Below, piece by piece: positions 8,807 to 18,031 of a stretch of DNA of 64,000 nucleotides. The stretch is from Bacteroidia bacterium (lineage in GTDB: Bacteria > Bacteroidota > Bacteroidia > J057 > JADKCL01): NCBI GenBank assembly GCA_020635905.1, contig JACJYV010000007.1, positions 62,001 to 126,000 of the forward strand. Reading direction: 5' to 3'. The notes beneath the pieces are model-generated. The model did not search any database. It was not told the DNA's origin and saw nothing but the letters and a program-made list of their open reading frames with translations. Position 1 is the first letter of the stretch. The number at the start of each line of letters is the position of its first letter. Position numbers and translations under genes: made by a program.

Positions 8807-9499
8807 ATGAAAGACCCTAATTTGCCCCAAACAGGCCGTCAGGTCATTGAGACGCTGGATGGGTCTCCCAGTTTGTGGTGGGGAGAAATTGGCGAACATT
8901 ACCATTCCACCCAGGGCGCCTTTCAGGAAAGCCAGCATATTTACATTCAGTTGGGCATGCAGGCCCTGCCCGACCCGGGCCAGGGAGTTTCCATTTTTGA
9001 AATGGGCTTTGGCACAGGATTGAACGCCATGCTGGCGTATATGGAAGGCCTGAAAACAGGCAAAACCATTGATTTTACAACCCTGGAATTGTTTCCTCTG
9101 GATGAGCAGGAAGTGCAAAAACTCGATTTGCCCGGGAGAATTGGGCGCCCTGATCTGGGAGAGGTTTTTCTGAATATGCACCGCGGACCCTGGGAGGAAA
9201 GGTTCCAGGTGGCGCCTGGCTTTCACCTGACCAAACTGAAGGCAGATTTGCGGGAATTTTCTCCTGCAAAAGAGGCATATCATTGCGTTTTCTTTGACGC
9301 ATTTTCCCCGGGTTCCCAGCCCGACCTTTGGTCGGAGGCGATTTTTGAAAAAATGTACGCCGCTCTTCTGCCAGGCGGCAATCTCACTACTTACTGCGCC
9401 AAAGGAGTGGTCAAGCGTGCCATGATTTCGGCTGGATTTAGGGTGGAAGGTCTCCCCGGACCGCCAGGCAAACGGGAAGTGAGACGCGCCTGGAAATGA
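8807..9499 (+). CDS. mnmD: MnmD-type tRNA methyltransferase (stand-alone MnmC2 domain)
   Basis: 230 residues. It has the SAM-binding motif FEMGFGTGLNAML and the family block VFFDAFSPGSQPDLWSEAIF, ending in the usual GLPGPPGKREVRRA tail. In E. coli the same activity is one half of the MnmC fusion. Here it is a single-domain protein, as is common in Bacteroidota, with no attached FAD oxidase. It makes the final methyl transfer to the wobble uridine side chain (mnm5s2U34) in tRNA. It follows the S66 peptidase by 6 bp. Confidence 0.9.
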   Translation: MKDPNLPQTGRQVIETLDGSPSLWWGEIGEHYHSTQGAFQESQHIYIQLGMQALPDPGQGVSIFEMGFGTGLNAMLAYMEGLKTGKTIDFTTLELFPLDEQEVQKLDLPGRIGRPDLGEVFLNMHRGPWEERFQVAPGFHLTKLKADLREFSPAKEAYHCVFFDAFSPGSQPDLWSEAIFEKMYAALLPGGNLTTYCAKGVVKRAMISAGFRVEGLPGPPGKREVRRAWK

Positions 9500-9547
9500 A
9501 GTGCGGGATTTTTGCCCGAAAAAGATTGATTCTGCTTAAATTGCGCC

Positions 9548-10036
9548 ATGAATCCAGCTCTGAAGCCATTTTTTCGCCAGTTGAATCTTCTGTATTACGC
9601 CATCCTGATTGGCTTGCTTACTTTCTTTGTGGCTGCTTATGTTTCCGCAGGAATGCTTGCTGAGAAGAACCTGCCTGATATGGGCTGGTTGATTTTTGCC
9701 GCTCCCTTGTCGGGAATGGCTTTTTTGGTGCTTTCCCAACGGCTGTATGTGCGCAAAATCGGGGATATCCTGAAAGCAGATGCCCTGCATCTGCGGATCG
9801 AGGGCTTTCGCTCTGCCACCATCCTGAGGTTGCTGGTGCTGGATTTTGCCGGGGTGCTCAATCTGGGAGCATTTGCCCTCACCTCCAATTTTCTCTTTCT
9901 GGCCCTGGCGGGAGTGGTTGTGGTATTATACCTGCTTTACCGCCCCACTTTGACCCGCATGGCCCGCGACCTCAAGCTGGAAGGGCTGGAAAAAGAAATG
10001 GTTTTCGATCCCAATCCACCCCGCAAGGAAGCTTAA
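9548..10036 (+). CDS. Small integral membrane protein, 162 aa
   Basis: Not recognised beyond being a membrane protein. Four hydrophobic segments are visible (about 15-35, 45-65, 92-110 and 112-132: AILIGLLTFFVAAYVSAGM, LIFAAPLSGMAFLVL, LLVLDFAGVLNLGAFAL, FLALAGVVVVLYLLY). A charged cytoplasmic tail ends in PNPPRKEA. It lies 48 bp after mnmD on the same strand and ends before a bidirectional terminator, so it may be the last gene of that operon. Confidence 0.75.
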   Translation: MNPALKPFFRQLNLLYYAILIGLLTFFVAAYVSAGMLAEKNLPDMGWLIFAAPLSGMAFLVLSQRLYVRKIGDILKADALHLRIEGFRSATILRLLVLDFAGVLNLGAFALTSNFLFLALAGVVVVLYLLYRPTLTRMARDLKLEGLEKEMVFDPNPPRKEA

Positions 10037-10073
10037 GCGGTCAGTCCTGACCTTTTCTGATTCTTTCAGAAAG

Positions 10074-10116
10074 AAAAATCCCGCATTCCCAGGCCGGAAA
10101 TGCGGGATTTTTTTTA
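10074..10116. terminator. Bidirectional terminator between convergent genes
   Basis: AATCCCGCATT and AATGCGGGATT form an 11-bp stem with A and T runs on the two sides. It ends both the membrane-protein gene on the plus strand and the T9SS beta-propeller gene on the minus strand. Confidence 0.85.
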
Positions 10117-10128
10117 TCTGCTGTTGGC

Positions 10129-11805
10129 TTATTTCACCACGGAAAGTTTCAGGGAAGCCTGGCGCTCTCCTGCCACGATTTGCACAATGTAAATGCCTGA
10201 TTGCAGGCCGTTCAGGTCCATTTTCAGATCCTGGTAGCCGCTGGCAAACCCATTTTGATGTACGGTTTTTACCCGGCGACCTGAAAGGTCGAGAAGGGTA
10301 ACTTCCAGATTGGCTGATTCGGGCAAATCAAAGCGTATCCGGGCCGTTTCAGCAGCCGGGTTGGGAAATAATTCCAGGTCTGTAATGCCCAGCTGTTCTT
10401 CCACACCCACGATATTCTGGGAAATATAGCCCAGGAAGGCGTCTTCACTGACCCCGTTGGCCACAAGTGCAGTACCACTGAAGTTTTCTGTACCTCTGAA
10501 GGCACCGCCCACCACACAGTTGATGTCCAGGGGAGCCACGCCGTGGACCCTGGTCCCGGCTTTCAGGGCCCAGTAAACGGAAGATCCGTTTTCGTTATAG
10601 CGGGCAATGTAGCCACCTTGTCCACCCGGAGCAACCGAAAAGGCATTTCCACCAAACTGAATCGTATCCTGAAATGCGCCCACAAAAATGGCCCCGTCAC
10701 CCGTTGGATTCACGATCACGTCCTTGCCTTCGTTGATCGCAGTGCCGCCGGCTGAGTTGGGTTCCTTGCCCCAGATCGGGCTGCCCGTTGCGTCCAGTTT
10801 GCCAACAAGAATCCCCTTGGCCACGCTGGATGAGAGGTTGAAGCTCCCAAAATTCATGGCGCCTGAGAAGGACCCGGTTACGAAAGCCTCTCCACTGCTG
10901 TTTACCGCAATCCCAGTTCCCCGGTCGAATTGAAAGCCGCCATAGGATTTGGCATAAGAAAGGGAGCCAGAGGTGTCAAATTTTGTGAAAAAGATATCTG
11001 CGCTGCCTGTGGCGGTCAATTTTCCGTTGCCAAAGTCAATGGAATCCGTGTAGTAGCCAGTGAGGTAAATCGAGCTGTTTCCATCGTAATCAATGCCCAT
11101 GGCACGGTCTGAACCGTCGTTATAACCTCCCGCTTCTTTGGACCAAACCACATTGCCGGCAGGGCCGAGCTTCATGAGGAATACGCTTTCAGAAGTGGGG
11201 CTGCTGTAGGTGGTATTACCAAGGTCAATTTCAAAGGTATAGGTGCCGCAAACATAGCTGTTACCGCTGGCGTCCACGTCAATTCCAAGGGCGTCGTTGG
11301 TAAAGAAATTGCCCACGCTACCAAATGATTTGGCCCAGACCACGGTACCGCTGCTGTTGTACTTAGTCACGAAAGCATTGATATTGCCCGGGCCGCTGAT
11401 GTAGGTCGTATCAAAAAATGCCACTTCATTATTGAACGTGGTGAATTGTCCGCAAATGTAAATATCGCCATTGCCATCCACCGCAACACCGCTCACAAAG
11501 TCGGCATTCGGGCCACCAATGGATTTCACCCACTTCAGGGCGCCGGCGGAATCGTATTTAGCCACAAAAACATCGTCGAGTCCGTTGGAAGAAATGGTAT
11601 TTGTAAAGCCAAAGGTTGCAGACCCGTCGTAAGTTCCAACTGCAATCACATTTCCGTCGCCGTCAGTAGCAATTTTTAAGGTGGCGTCAATGTTCGCGCC
11701 GCTGTTGGGGGTTGCCCAGTTCCAGGTAGGTTGAGCATGTAAAATCCCGATCGAAAAAAAGGCCGGAAGAAAGGCGGTTAAAATGAATTTTGTAATTTTT
11801 CTCAT
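10129..11805 (-). CDS. Secreted T9SS cargo with SBBP-type beta-propeller repeats
   Basis: About 558 residues from the ATG at 11805, which begins a signal peptide (RKITKFILTAFLPAFFSIGI, cleavage near LHAQ); the frame extends 12 codons upstream without support. The body consists of repeated blocks of the form GxATDGDGNVIAVGTYDGS, FVAKYDSAGALKWVKSIGG and DGNGDIYICGQF, as in SBBP beta-propellers. The last 80 or so residues are a type A T9SS sorting domain (ELFPNPAAETARIRF, then LSGRRV and SGIYIVQI). It is probably exported across the outer membrane and attached to the surface or released. Ligand unknown. Confidence 0.9.
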   Translation of the reverse strand: MRKITKFILTAFLPAFFSIGILHAQPTWNWATPNSGANIDATLKIATDGDGNVIAVGTYDGSATFGFTNTISSNGLDDVFVAKYDSAGALKWVKSIGGPNADFVSGVAVDGNGDIYICGQFTTFNNEVAFFDTTYISGPGNINAFVTKYNSSGTVVWAKSFGSVGNFFTNDALGIDVDASGNSYVCGTYTFEIDLGNTTYSSPTSESVFLMKLGPAGNVVWSKEAGGYNDGSDRAMGIDYDGNSSIYLTGYYTDSIDFGNGKLTATGSADIFFTKFDTSGSLSYAKSYGGFQFDRGTGIAVNSSGEAFVTGSFSGAMNFGSFNLSSSVAKGILVGKLDATGSPIWGKEPNSAGGTAINEGKDVIVNPTGDGAIFVGAFQDTIQFGGNAFSVAPGGQGGYIARYNENGSSVYWALKAGTRVHGVAPLDINCVVGGAFRGTENFSGTALVANGVSEDAFLGYISQNIVGVEEQLGITDLELFPNPAAETARIRFDLPESANLEVTLLDLSGRRVKTVHQNGFASGYQDLKMDLNGLQSGIYIVQIVAGERQASLKLSVVK

Positions 11806-11989
11806 ATCACTTTTGCTTTGGAAATAATGACAAATATCCAAAATTGGGCCAAAGGTCTCAAATTTAATTCACTTAAATCTTACCCACCCGGCAGCCATCA
11901 CAGACGGTTTCCCGATAGGGTCAGGTATTTTTCATAAATTTCTTAAATTTGACCCAACTGATTTTTTGGGAAAAATAACCAGACTGACT

Positions 11990-12325
11990 ATGAGCATTCC
12001 TTACCTGTGGGGAACGGATAAAAAAATTATTTCAAATTTTAGCAGCGAGCCGGGCTATTGCCCCAAATGTGAAGAAAAAGCCGTTTCAGCCCACGTTTAT
12101 CAGCAGTACAATCACCTTCTGGGCATTCCCTTGTATCCCACCAACAAGGCATACAAAGTGAGGTGTCGCCACTGTTCGACCCATTTTTACGGAGAAGCCA
12201 TACCCGACGAAGTAAGAGACTACATTGCCTCCCGCAAGCGGGAGGCGGGCACCCCGGTCATGTTCTTTGTGGGATCGGTTTTATATCCCGCCACCCTCAT
12301 TTCCCTTATTCTTTTGTTTTTCTAA
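11990..12325 (+). CDS. Zinc-ribbon membrane protein
   Basis: About 111 residues, starting at MSIPYLWG (an ATG eight codons upstream is possible). Two Cys pairs, CPKC and CRHC (residues about 22-25 and 58-61), form a zinc ribbon of the type found in short bacterial DUF proteins. A C-terminal hydrophobic helix follows (VLYPATLISLILLFF). A TAAATTTG box about 45 bp upstream could be its -7 element. It precedes the next membrane protein by 12 bp, so they are likely one unit. Function unknown. Confidence 0.72.
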   Translation: MSIPYLWGTDKKIISNFSSEPGYCPKCEEKAVSAHVYQQYNHLLGIPLYPTNKAYKVRCRHCSTHFYGEAIPDEVRDYIASRKREAGTPVMFFVGSVLYPATLISLILLFF

Positions 12326-12337
12326 AATTAACCAAGC

Positions 12338-12871
12338 ATGGCAGGTATTCCGTTGGGCAAATTTGATTTGCAATTTGACTTTCCCATTGAAAAAACCCGC
12401 AAGGCCGTCAGCCGGGTGGTCGATTCGAGGGGAAACTGGCACGACAAGGTTTCCCGCAGCCGGGCCTATACAGGGTTGGTTCGGGGAGATAATTTTTCCT
12501 TCAAAAAAGTGGAGGGCAACAGCCTTTTGCTGGGCTTGAATTACGAAGGAACCATTACGCCCAGGGGTGAAGGCAGCATGATTTCCCTGCGGGTTTTCCT
12601 GGGTATTCCTGGCTTGTTAATTTCTCTGATTCTGCTTGCGTTGGCTCTATTTCTCGTGGTTTCGGTCTGTTTGCAGGCCTGGTCAGGTGACCTGTATGCC
12701 CGCTTTCTGATCGCACCTGCAGTGACTGGTTTGGCGATTGTTTATTTTAATTCCTTTTTTCCCATGCGGGAGGAAAAGCTTCGCACCCGGGTGAATCTCC
12801 TGGAAAGGATTGAGAATATGACCTTCGAGGAATCTAAACCCAAATACGAAACTGACGGATTATTTGATTAA
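12338..12871 (+). CDS. Hypothetical membrane protein, 177 aa
   Basis: Not recognised. The N-terminal half is soluble (FPIEKTRKAVSRVVDSRGN, then FKKVEGNSLLLGLNYEGTI). Two adjacent membrane helices are at about 88-112 and 120-140 (GLLISLILLALALFLVVSVC and IAPAVTGLAIVYFNSFF), and the C-terminal tail is charged. It is 12 bp after the zinc-ribbon gene and 37 bp before tex. Confidence 0.7.
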   Translation: MAGIPLGKFDLQFDFPIEKTRKAVSRVVDSRGNWHDKVSRSRAYTGLVRGDNFSFKKVEGNSLLLGLNYEGTITPRGEGSMISLRVFLGIPGLLISLILLALALFLVVSVCLQAWSGDLYARFLIAPAVTGLAIVYFNSFFPMREEKLRTRVNLLERIENMTFEESKPKYETDGLFD

Positions 12872-12908
12872 TTCAGTCCCGATTCCTTAGTTTGGGAAAA
12901 ATCATCTT

Positions 12909-15050
12909 ATGAAAGACGACCATATTGCCCTCATTGCGCGGGAGCTCAACCTCAACATCAATCAGGTAACGGCCGTTTTGACCCTCCTGAAGCAGGGCGG
13001 CACAGTGCCTTTTATTTCCAGATACCGCAAAGAAGCCACAGGTTCGCTGGATGAAGTGGCCATTGCCGCGATCCGCGACCGCGAAAAGCAATTGGGTGAA
13101 CTGGATGCCCGCCGCGAAGTGATTCTGGGCAGTATCCGCGATCAGGAAAAGCTCACTCCCGACCTGGAGCGTAAAATTATGCAGGCCGCCACCCTGTCTC
13201 AGCTGGAAGACCTTTATCTGCCTTACCGTCCCAAGCGACGCACCCGGGCTACTGTGGCCAAAGAAAAGGGTCTGGAACCCCTGGCTGAATTTATTTTCAA
13301 TAACCAAAACCAGGACGCAGAACGGGAAGCCCGCAAATTTATTGATCCCAAAAAGGACGTGCATAATGTGGAGGAAGCTCTGGCTGGTGCACGTGATATT
13401 CTGGCTGAAAAGATCTCGGAAAATGTGACCGCCCGCGACCGCATGAGGGGCCTTTTCGAGAAAAAAGCCTTTATCCGCACCAAGCTGACCAAGGGCAAGG
13501 AAGAGGAAGGAGCCAAATTCAGGGATTATTTTGCCTGGGAGGAAAGCCTTTCCCGGGCGCCTTCGCACCGGGTTTTGGCCATGCGCAGAGGCGAAAAGGA
13601 GGGCATTCTTACCCTGAAAATCGCCCCCGAGACCGAAGACGCCGTTCAGCAACTCGAACGGCAGTTTGTCAAAGGCCGTGGCCCGGCCGCAAATGAGGTG
13701 GCACTGGCCGCGGAAGATGCCTACAAACGCTTGCTTTCGAGCAGCATGGAGAATGAATTCAGGGCGCTTTCCAAAAAGAAAGCTGATGAGGAGGCTATCA
13801 AGGTCTTTGCCGACAACCTGCGCCAGTTGCTGATGGCTGCTCCCATGGGCAGCAAGCGGGTTTTGGCCCTCGATCCGGGCTTTCGTACGGGTTGCAAGGT
13901 GGTGTGTCTGGATGCCCAGGGCAAACTGCTGCACCACGATGTGATCTACCCGCACCCTCCCCAAAACCAGGCAGCAGCCGCTGAAGCCCGCCTGATGAAT
14001 CTCATTCAGAAGTATGAAATTGAAGCCATTTCGGTGGGAAATGGCACAGCTGGCCGTGAAACGTTGGATTTTGTCAAGGAGATGCGTCTGCCTTCGGCCA
14101 TTACCCTGGTCATGGTCAACGAAAGCGGGGCCTCCATCTACTCAGCTTCTGAGGTGGCCCGCGAGGAATTTCCCGACCTCGACCTGACCGTGCGTGGCGC
14201 GGTTTCCATTGGTCGCCGCCTCATGGATCCGCTGGCTGAGCTGGTCAAAATCGACCCCAAATCCATTGGAGTGGGCCAGTACCAGCACGATGTGGACCAA
14301 AATCTCCTCAAAGAGAGCCTGGATGATCTGGTGATGAGTTGTGTGAATGGGGTGGGGGTGGAGGTGAATACTGCTTCCAAAGAATTACTGACTTATGTGT
14401 CAGGTCTGGGGCCGGCCCTGGCCGAAAATATCGTGCGTTTTCGCAACGAAAACGGGCCGTTCAAATCGAGGGCGCAATTGAAGAAGGTGCCCCGTCTGGG
14501 CGATAAGGCCTTCGAGCAGGCCGCTGGTTTTTTACGCATCCGCGATGCCAAACATCCCCTTGACCGCAGTGCGGTCCATCCAGAGCGCTACCCCATCGTG
14601 GACAAAATGGCCAAAGACCTGGGCTGCAAGGTGGAAGACCTGATGTCGCGGGAAGATTTGCGCAGGCAAATCAAACTGCAAAACTATGTGGACGCAAAGG
14701 AAGGAGTGGGCCTGCCCACGTTGAAAGATATTCTGGACGAGCTGGCCCGTCCGGGTCGTGACCCGCGGGAGAAGTTCGAAGTTTTCAACTTCGCTGAGGG
14801 CATCAACAAGCTGGAAGACCTGCAGGAGGGCATGGTCCTGCCTGGCATCGTGACCAACGTAACCAAGTTTGGGGCGTTTGTGGATGTGGGCGTACACCAG
14901 GACGGCCTGGTGCATATCTCAGAGATCGCCGACCGTTTTGTGAAGGATCCCGCCGATGTGGTGAAGGTTCAGCAACGGGTCAAAGTAAAGGTTAAGGAAG
15001 TGGATCTGGTGCGAAAAAGGGTTTCCTTCAGCATGAGGGGCCTGAATTAA
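12909..15050 (+). CDS. tex: Tex-family S1 RNA-binding transcription accessory protein
   Basis: 713 residues, the usual Tex length. Domains in order: a helical N-terminal region (about 1-180); the YqgF/RNase H-like domain starting at VLALDPGFRTGCKVVCLD (about 315-440); tandem helix-hairpin-helix motifs (LLTYVSGLGPALAENIV and LKKVPRLGDKAFEQAAGFL, about 490-550); and a C-terminal S1 domain (GMVLPGIVTNVTKFGAFVDV, about 638-710). Tex binds nucleic acid and affects transcription; it is widely conserved. Its last four bases overlap the end of the convergent gene at 15047. Confidence 0.97.
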   Translation: MKDDHIALIARELNLNINQVTAVLTLLKQGGTVPFISRYRKEATGSLDEVAIAAIRDREKQLGELDARREVILGSIRDQEKLTPDLERKIMQAATLSQLEDLYLPYRPKRRTRATVAKEKGLEPLAEFIFNNQNQDAEREARKFIDPKKDVHNVEEALAGARDILAEKISENVTARDRMRGLFEKKAFIRTKLTKGKEEEGAKFRDYFAWEESLSRAPSHRVLAMRRGEKEGILTLKIAPETEDAVQQLERQFVKGRGPAANEVALAAEDAYKRLLSSSMENEFRALSKKKADEEAIKVFADNLRQLLMAAPMGSKRVLALDPGFRTGCKVVCLDAQGKLLHHDVIYPHPPQNQAAAAEARLMNLIQKYEIEAISVGNGTAGRETLDFVKEMRLPSAITLVMVNESGASIYSASEVAREEFPDLDLTVRGAVSIGRRLMDPLAELVKIDPKSIGVGQYQHDVDQNLLKESLDDLVMSCVNGVGVEVNTASKELLTYVSGLGPALAENIVRFRNENGPFKSRAQLKKVPRLGDKAFEQAAGFLRIRDAKHPLDRSAVHPERYPIVDKMAKDLGCKVEDLMSREDLRRQIKLQNYVDAKEGVGLPTLKDILDELARPGRDPREKFEVFNFAEGINKLEDLQEGMVLPGIVTNVTKFGAFVDVGVHQDGLVHISEIADRFVKDPADVVKVQQRVKVKVKEVDLVRKRVSFSMRGLN

Positions 15051-15622
15051 GGCTGGACCACCCGGGTGGAGATCTGGGGAATCCATTTTCCTCTGAGGTC
15101 ATATCTGGGGTGAGAAAAGGCGAGAATTCCGCCCGGGGTGGCCATGACCACGCCTGTGGTCACCAATCCAATCCCGGCCAGAGTGCCGGGTACCGCACAA
15201 CAGGGATCATTGGAGTTATAGGAACTGATGGCCAGACAGCCGCCCCCGATTGCAGTGAGGGCCCCGGTGGCAAATAGGGCGATGCCGCCGATCTGGGTGG
15301 GTTCGAGATTGCCGGTCGGCGCTTTGATCCAGCTCAAATTCTGCGGAAAATAAGCCGTTCCTCCTACTGTAAAAGTGCTGTCGTTTATGCTTTCTATACG
15401 TCCTGAAAACGTGCGGATATTATTTTTTAATTGAAATCTGATTTTACTGCCCTGAGAAATAAACCGCAGCTTTCCGTTTTTGCGGCTGACCAGCAGAATG
15501 ATATGTTCAATTTCTTCCTCCACCTGATCCAATTCTCCCAAAAGACTCTCTGAATGCCCCGAAAGGCAAAAAAAGGAAAATAAAAAGAGCAGTAGCAGGA
15601 GTTTTGCAGAATGGGTTTTCAT
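15047..15622 (-). CDS. Secreted or membrane hypothetical protein, 191 aa
   Basis: Not assigned to a named family. A strong signal peptide opens it (LLLLLFLFSFFCLSGHS). A small beta-rich region follows (GKLRFISQGSKIRFQLKNN, GRIESINDSTFTVGG), then two hydrophobic segments (GGIALFATGALTAIGGGCLA and GTLAGIGLVTTGVVMATP). This layout is common among Bacteroidota envelope proteins of unknown role. It is convergent with tex, overlapping by 4 bp. Confidence 0.72.
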   Translation of the reverse strand: MKTHSAKLLLLLFLFSFFCLSGHSESLLGELDQVEEEIEHIILLVSRKNGKLRFISQGSKIRFQLKNNIRTFSGRIESINDSTFTVGGTAYFPQNLSWIKAPTGNLEPTQIGGIALFATGALTAIGGGCLAISSYNSNDPCCAVPGTLAGIGLVTTGVVMATPGGILAFSHPRYDLRGKWIPQISTRVVQP

Positions 15623-15747
15623 TTGTGCGGGTCAATACGGATGATAAGTTAAGCCAAAATCAGCCATAATCACAACCCGGATTTTTTATTTTGCCAAGAA
15701 GACACTATTTTCATTCAGCGGTTTTTCAAATTGACGGATAATCAAAT

Positions 15748-16779
15748 ATGCTCAAATTTGGCTCAGTAATTTTGCTCGTCACCTACCTGGTCCTGGGAAT
15801 TTCCTTTATCAATCCCCTGGCGCCGGTCCCATCCAAAACCTGGAATGACCAGACTCCCGTTTCAGAGGTGCTGAAAGAGCTGGGCGATAAAGCTCCCATG
15901 CATGCCCTGCCCAATATGGACGAGGCCATGGTCAAAAGGGGGGAAGGACTGGTGCTGCGCGGCAAAACCACCGCTCCCGATGGCAAGCAGACCAAAATCC
16001 AATCGAAATACTTCCTTTGCACAGATTGTCACAACATCCGGCGGGAAAATCCTGACTTGCGTAAAAGTGATCCTGAGGCCCGTCTTCCCTTTGTGATTGA
16101 GAAAGGCATTCCCTTCTTGCAGGGTTCCACTTTTTTTGGCATTGTAAACCGCGAATCCTGGTATAACGACGATTACTACTACAAATACGGCCAGTTGGTG
16201 GAAAAAGCCCGCAACGACCTGCGCGAATCCATTCAGCTTTGCTCTACTGTATGCAGCCAGGGCCGCGCCCTGGAAACCTGGGAAATCGACGCCATTGTGG
16301 CTTATTTCTGGAGTCTGGAAGTTCGCCTCGGCGACCTTGACATGACCGCAGATGATCGCAAAAAGCTTTCAGAAGCCTCTGGATCTGACAATAAGGCCGA
16401 ATTGCTGAAGTGGTTTAAAACCTATTATGCCCTCAAATCTCCTGCCCATTTTGGCGAAAGTCCGCACAGCAAAACGGAAGGCTACGAAGGCACCCAGAAA
16501 GGAAATCCTGAAAAGGGAAAACTCGTATTCCAGGCCAGCTGCATGACCTGTCATGCAGCAGATGGCCCGGCCAAATACCTCACTTTGGATACGGACCGTT
16601 ATTCGCGGGGAATGTTTAAGCGAAATATCACCCACAAAGGGCAGTTTTCCATCTATGAAATCGTCCGTCACGGCACCCATCCCATCATGGGCCACGACCC
16701 TTATATGCCCCATTATCCCCTGGAACGCATGAGCAATCAACAGGTCGAAGACCTGCGTGCCTGGTTCGAGGAAGGGTAA
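15748..16779 (+). CDS. Dihaem cytochrome c protein
   Basis: 343 residues. The N-terminal hydrophobic segment (FGSVILLVTYLVLGISFI) is a signal or anchor for export. Two haem-binding CxxCH motifs are present: CTDCHN (about residue 92) and CMTCHA (about 268). The C-terminal half has normal class I cytochrome spacing, with a later Met in the HPIMGHDPYMPHYPLERM region as possible axial ligand. It probably carries electrons in the periplasm. The redox partner is unknown; no oxidase genes lie nearby. The next gene starts 25 bp downstream and may be co-transcribed. Confidence 0.85.
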   Translation: MLKFGSVILLVTYLVLGISFINPLAPVPSKTWNDQTPVSEVLKELGDKAPMHALPNMDEAMVKRGEGLVLRGKTTAPDGKQTKIQSKYFLCTDCHNIRRENPDLRKSDPEARLPFVIEKGIPFLQGSTFFGIVNRESWYNDDYYYKYGQLVEKARNDLRESIQLCSTVCSQGRALETWEIDAIVAYFWSLEVRLGDLDMTADDRKKLSEASGSDNKAELLKWFKTYYALKSPAHFGESPHSKTEGYEGTQKGNPEKGKLVFQASCMTCHAADGPAKYLTLDTDRYSRGMFKRNITHKGQFSIYEIVRHGTHPIMGHDPYMPHYPLERMSNQQVEDLRAWFEEG

Positions 16780-16804
16780 TCCCGTTTCCTCAAACCTGAC
16801 CCGA

Positions 16805-18004
16805 ATGTCGCTCAGAGACGAATTTTTTCAGTATCTCGCCCAAACCTCCCCCACACCCATGGCCCTCACCATTGAAAGGGGAGAAGGTGCCTGGTTGATG
16901 GGTTCAAAAGGGGAAAAATGGCTGGATCTGATCAGTGGAATTGCCGTCAGTAATGTAGGCCATGCCGCACCAGAAGTGGTGAAAGCCATTCAGGATCAAT
17001 CCCAAAAGTACCTGCATACCATGGTGTACGGGGAATACCTGATGTCTCCCCAGATTGAATTTGCCCAGGCCCTGGTTCGGCAGCTGGATCACGGTTTGGA
17101 TTCCGTTTACTTCACCAACAGCGGCAGCGAAGCCGTGGAAGGGGCCCTCAAACTGGCCAAAAAATTTACAGGTCGTACGGGAATCCTGTCTTTTCGCAAT
17201 TCCTACCATGGCGGCACCCACGGAGCGCTCAGCGTTACGGGCACTGACTGGATCAAGGAAGGCTACGGGCCATTTTTGCCCGAGGTGGTTCACCTTGATT
17301 TCAATAATTTTTCCCACCTGAACCTGATTTCCACTGAAACGGCCTGCATTGTGGTGGAGGCCATTCAGGCTGAAGCCGGGGTGATAATGCCCAGAGAGGG
17401 CTTTCTGGAAGCTCTGCGGGCCCGTTGCGACGAAACGGGCACTTTGCTCATTCTGGATGAAATCCAGACGGGCATGGGCCGCACGGGGAGCTTATTTGCC
17501 TTCCAAAAATTTGGCCTGCGGCCCGACATACTTTTGCTGGCCAAAAGTCTGGGAGGGGGCATGCCCATCGGGGCCTTTATTTCCCGGCAGGAAATCATGC
17601 AAACCCTCAGCAACAACCCCATTCTGGGCCATATCACGACTTTTGGGGGTCACCCCGTCTGTGCCGCCGCGGGCCTCGCCGCGCTCAACAAAATTCTGGA
17701 TGAAAAGCTGCTGGACCGGGTAGCAGACATGGAAGCATTGATCAGGCGCAAGCTGGATCACCCGCTTTTGGGCGAATTACGCGGCACAGGGCTGCTTTGG
17801 TCAATTGAAATTGGCCCGTTTGAGCAGGTGGAAGCAGTTATGAGAAGGGGATTTGAAAAGGGATTTATCATGGATTGGTTCCTTGGGGCCAATGACCGCA
17901 TGCGCCTTTCCCCGCCGCTGGTGACCTCGCTGCAGGATCTGGAATGGGGGTTGGATGCCTTTCTGGAGGTGGTGGAAGAGGTGAAAGGCCAGCCAGCCTA
18001 TTGA
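16805..18004 (+). CDS. Class III PLP-dependent aminotransferase
   Basis: About 399 residues from the Met of MSLRDEFFQYL; an in-frame start 16 codons upstream overlaps the cytochrome gene and is unlikely. Class III features are clear: SGIAVSNVGHAAPEV near the start, NSGSEAVEGALKLAKKFTGR, the LDEIQTGMGRTGS block with the PLP-contacting Asp, and the Schiff-base Lys in LAKSLGGGMP. It belongs to the acetylornithine/aspartate-aminotransferase-like group, but the substrate cannot be fixed from sequence or neighbours. Confidence 0.9.
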   Translation: MSLRDEFFQYLAQTSPTPMALTIERGEGAWLMGSKGEKWLDLISGIAVSNVGHAAPEVVKAIQDQSQKYLHTMVYGEYLMSPQIEFAQALVRQLDHGLDSVYFTNSGSEAVEGALKLAKKFTGRTGILSFRNSYHGGTHGALSVTGTDWIKEGYGPFLPEVVHLDFNNFSHLNLISTETACIVVEAIQAEAGVIMPREGFLEALRARCDETGTLLILDEIQTGMGRTGSLFAFQKFGLRPDILLLAKSLGGGMPIGAFISRQEIMQTLSNNPILGHITTFGGHPVCAAAGLAALNKILDEKLLDRVADMEALIRRKLDHPLLGELRGTGLLWSIEIGPFEQVEAVMRRGFEKGFIMDWFLGANDRMRLSPPLVTSLQDLEWGLDAFLEVVEEVKGQPAY

Positions 18005-18031
18005 TTTGATTATTTTGAAAAAAACAAAACT

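Noticed and set aside
8342..9283. A 313-codon minus-strand frame across the S66 peptidase and mnmD
   Set aside because: It spans two well-supported genes on the other strand and shows no domain features.
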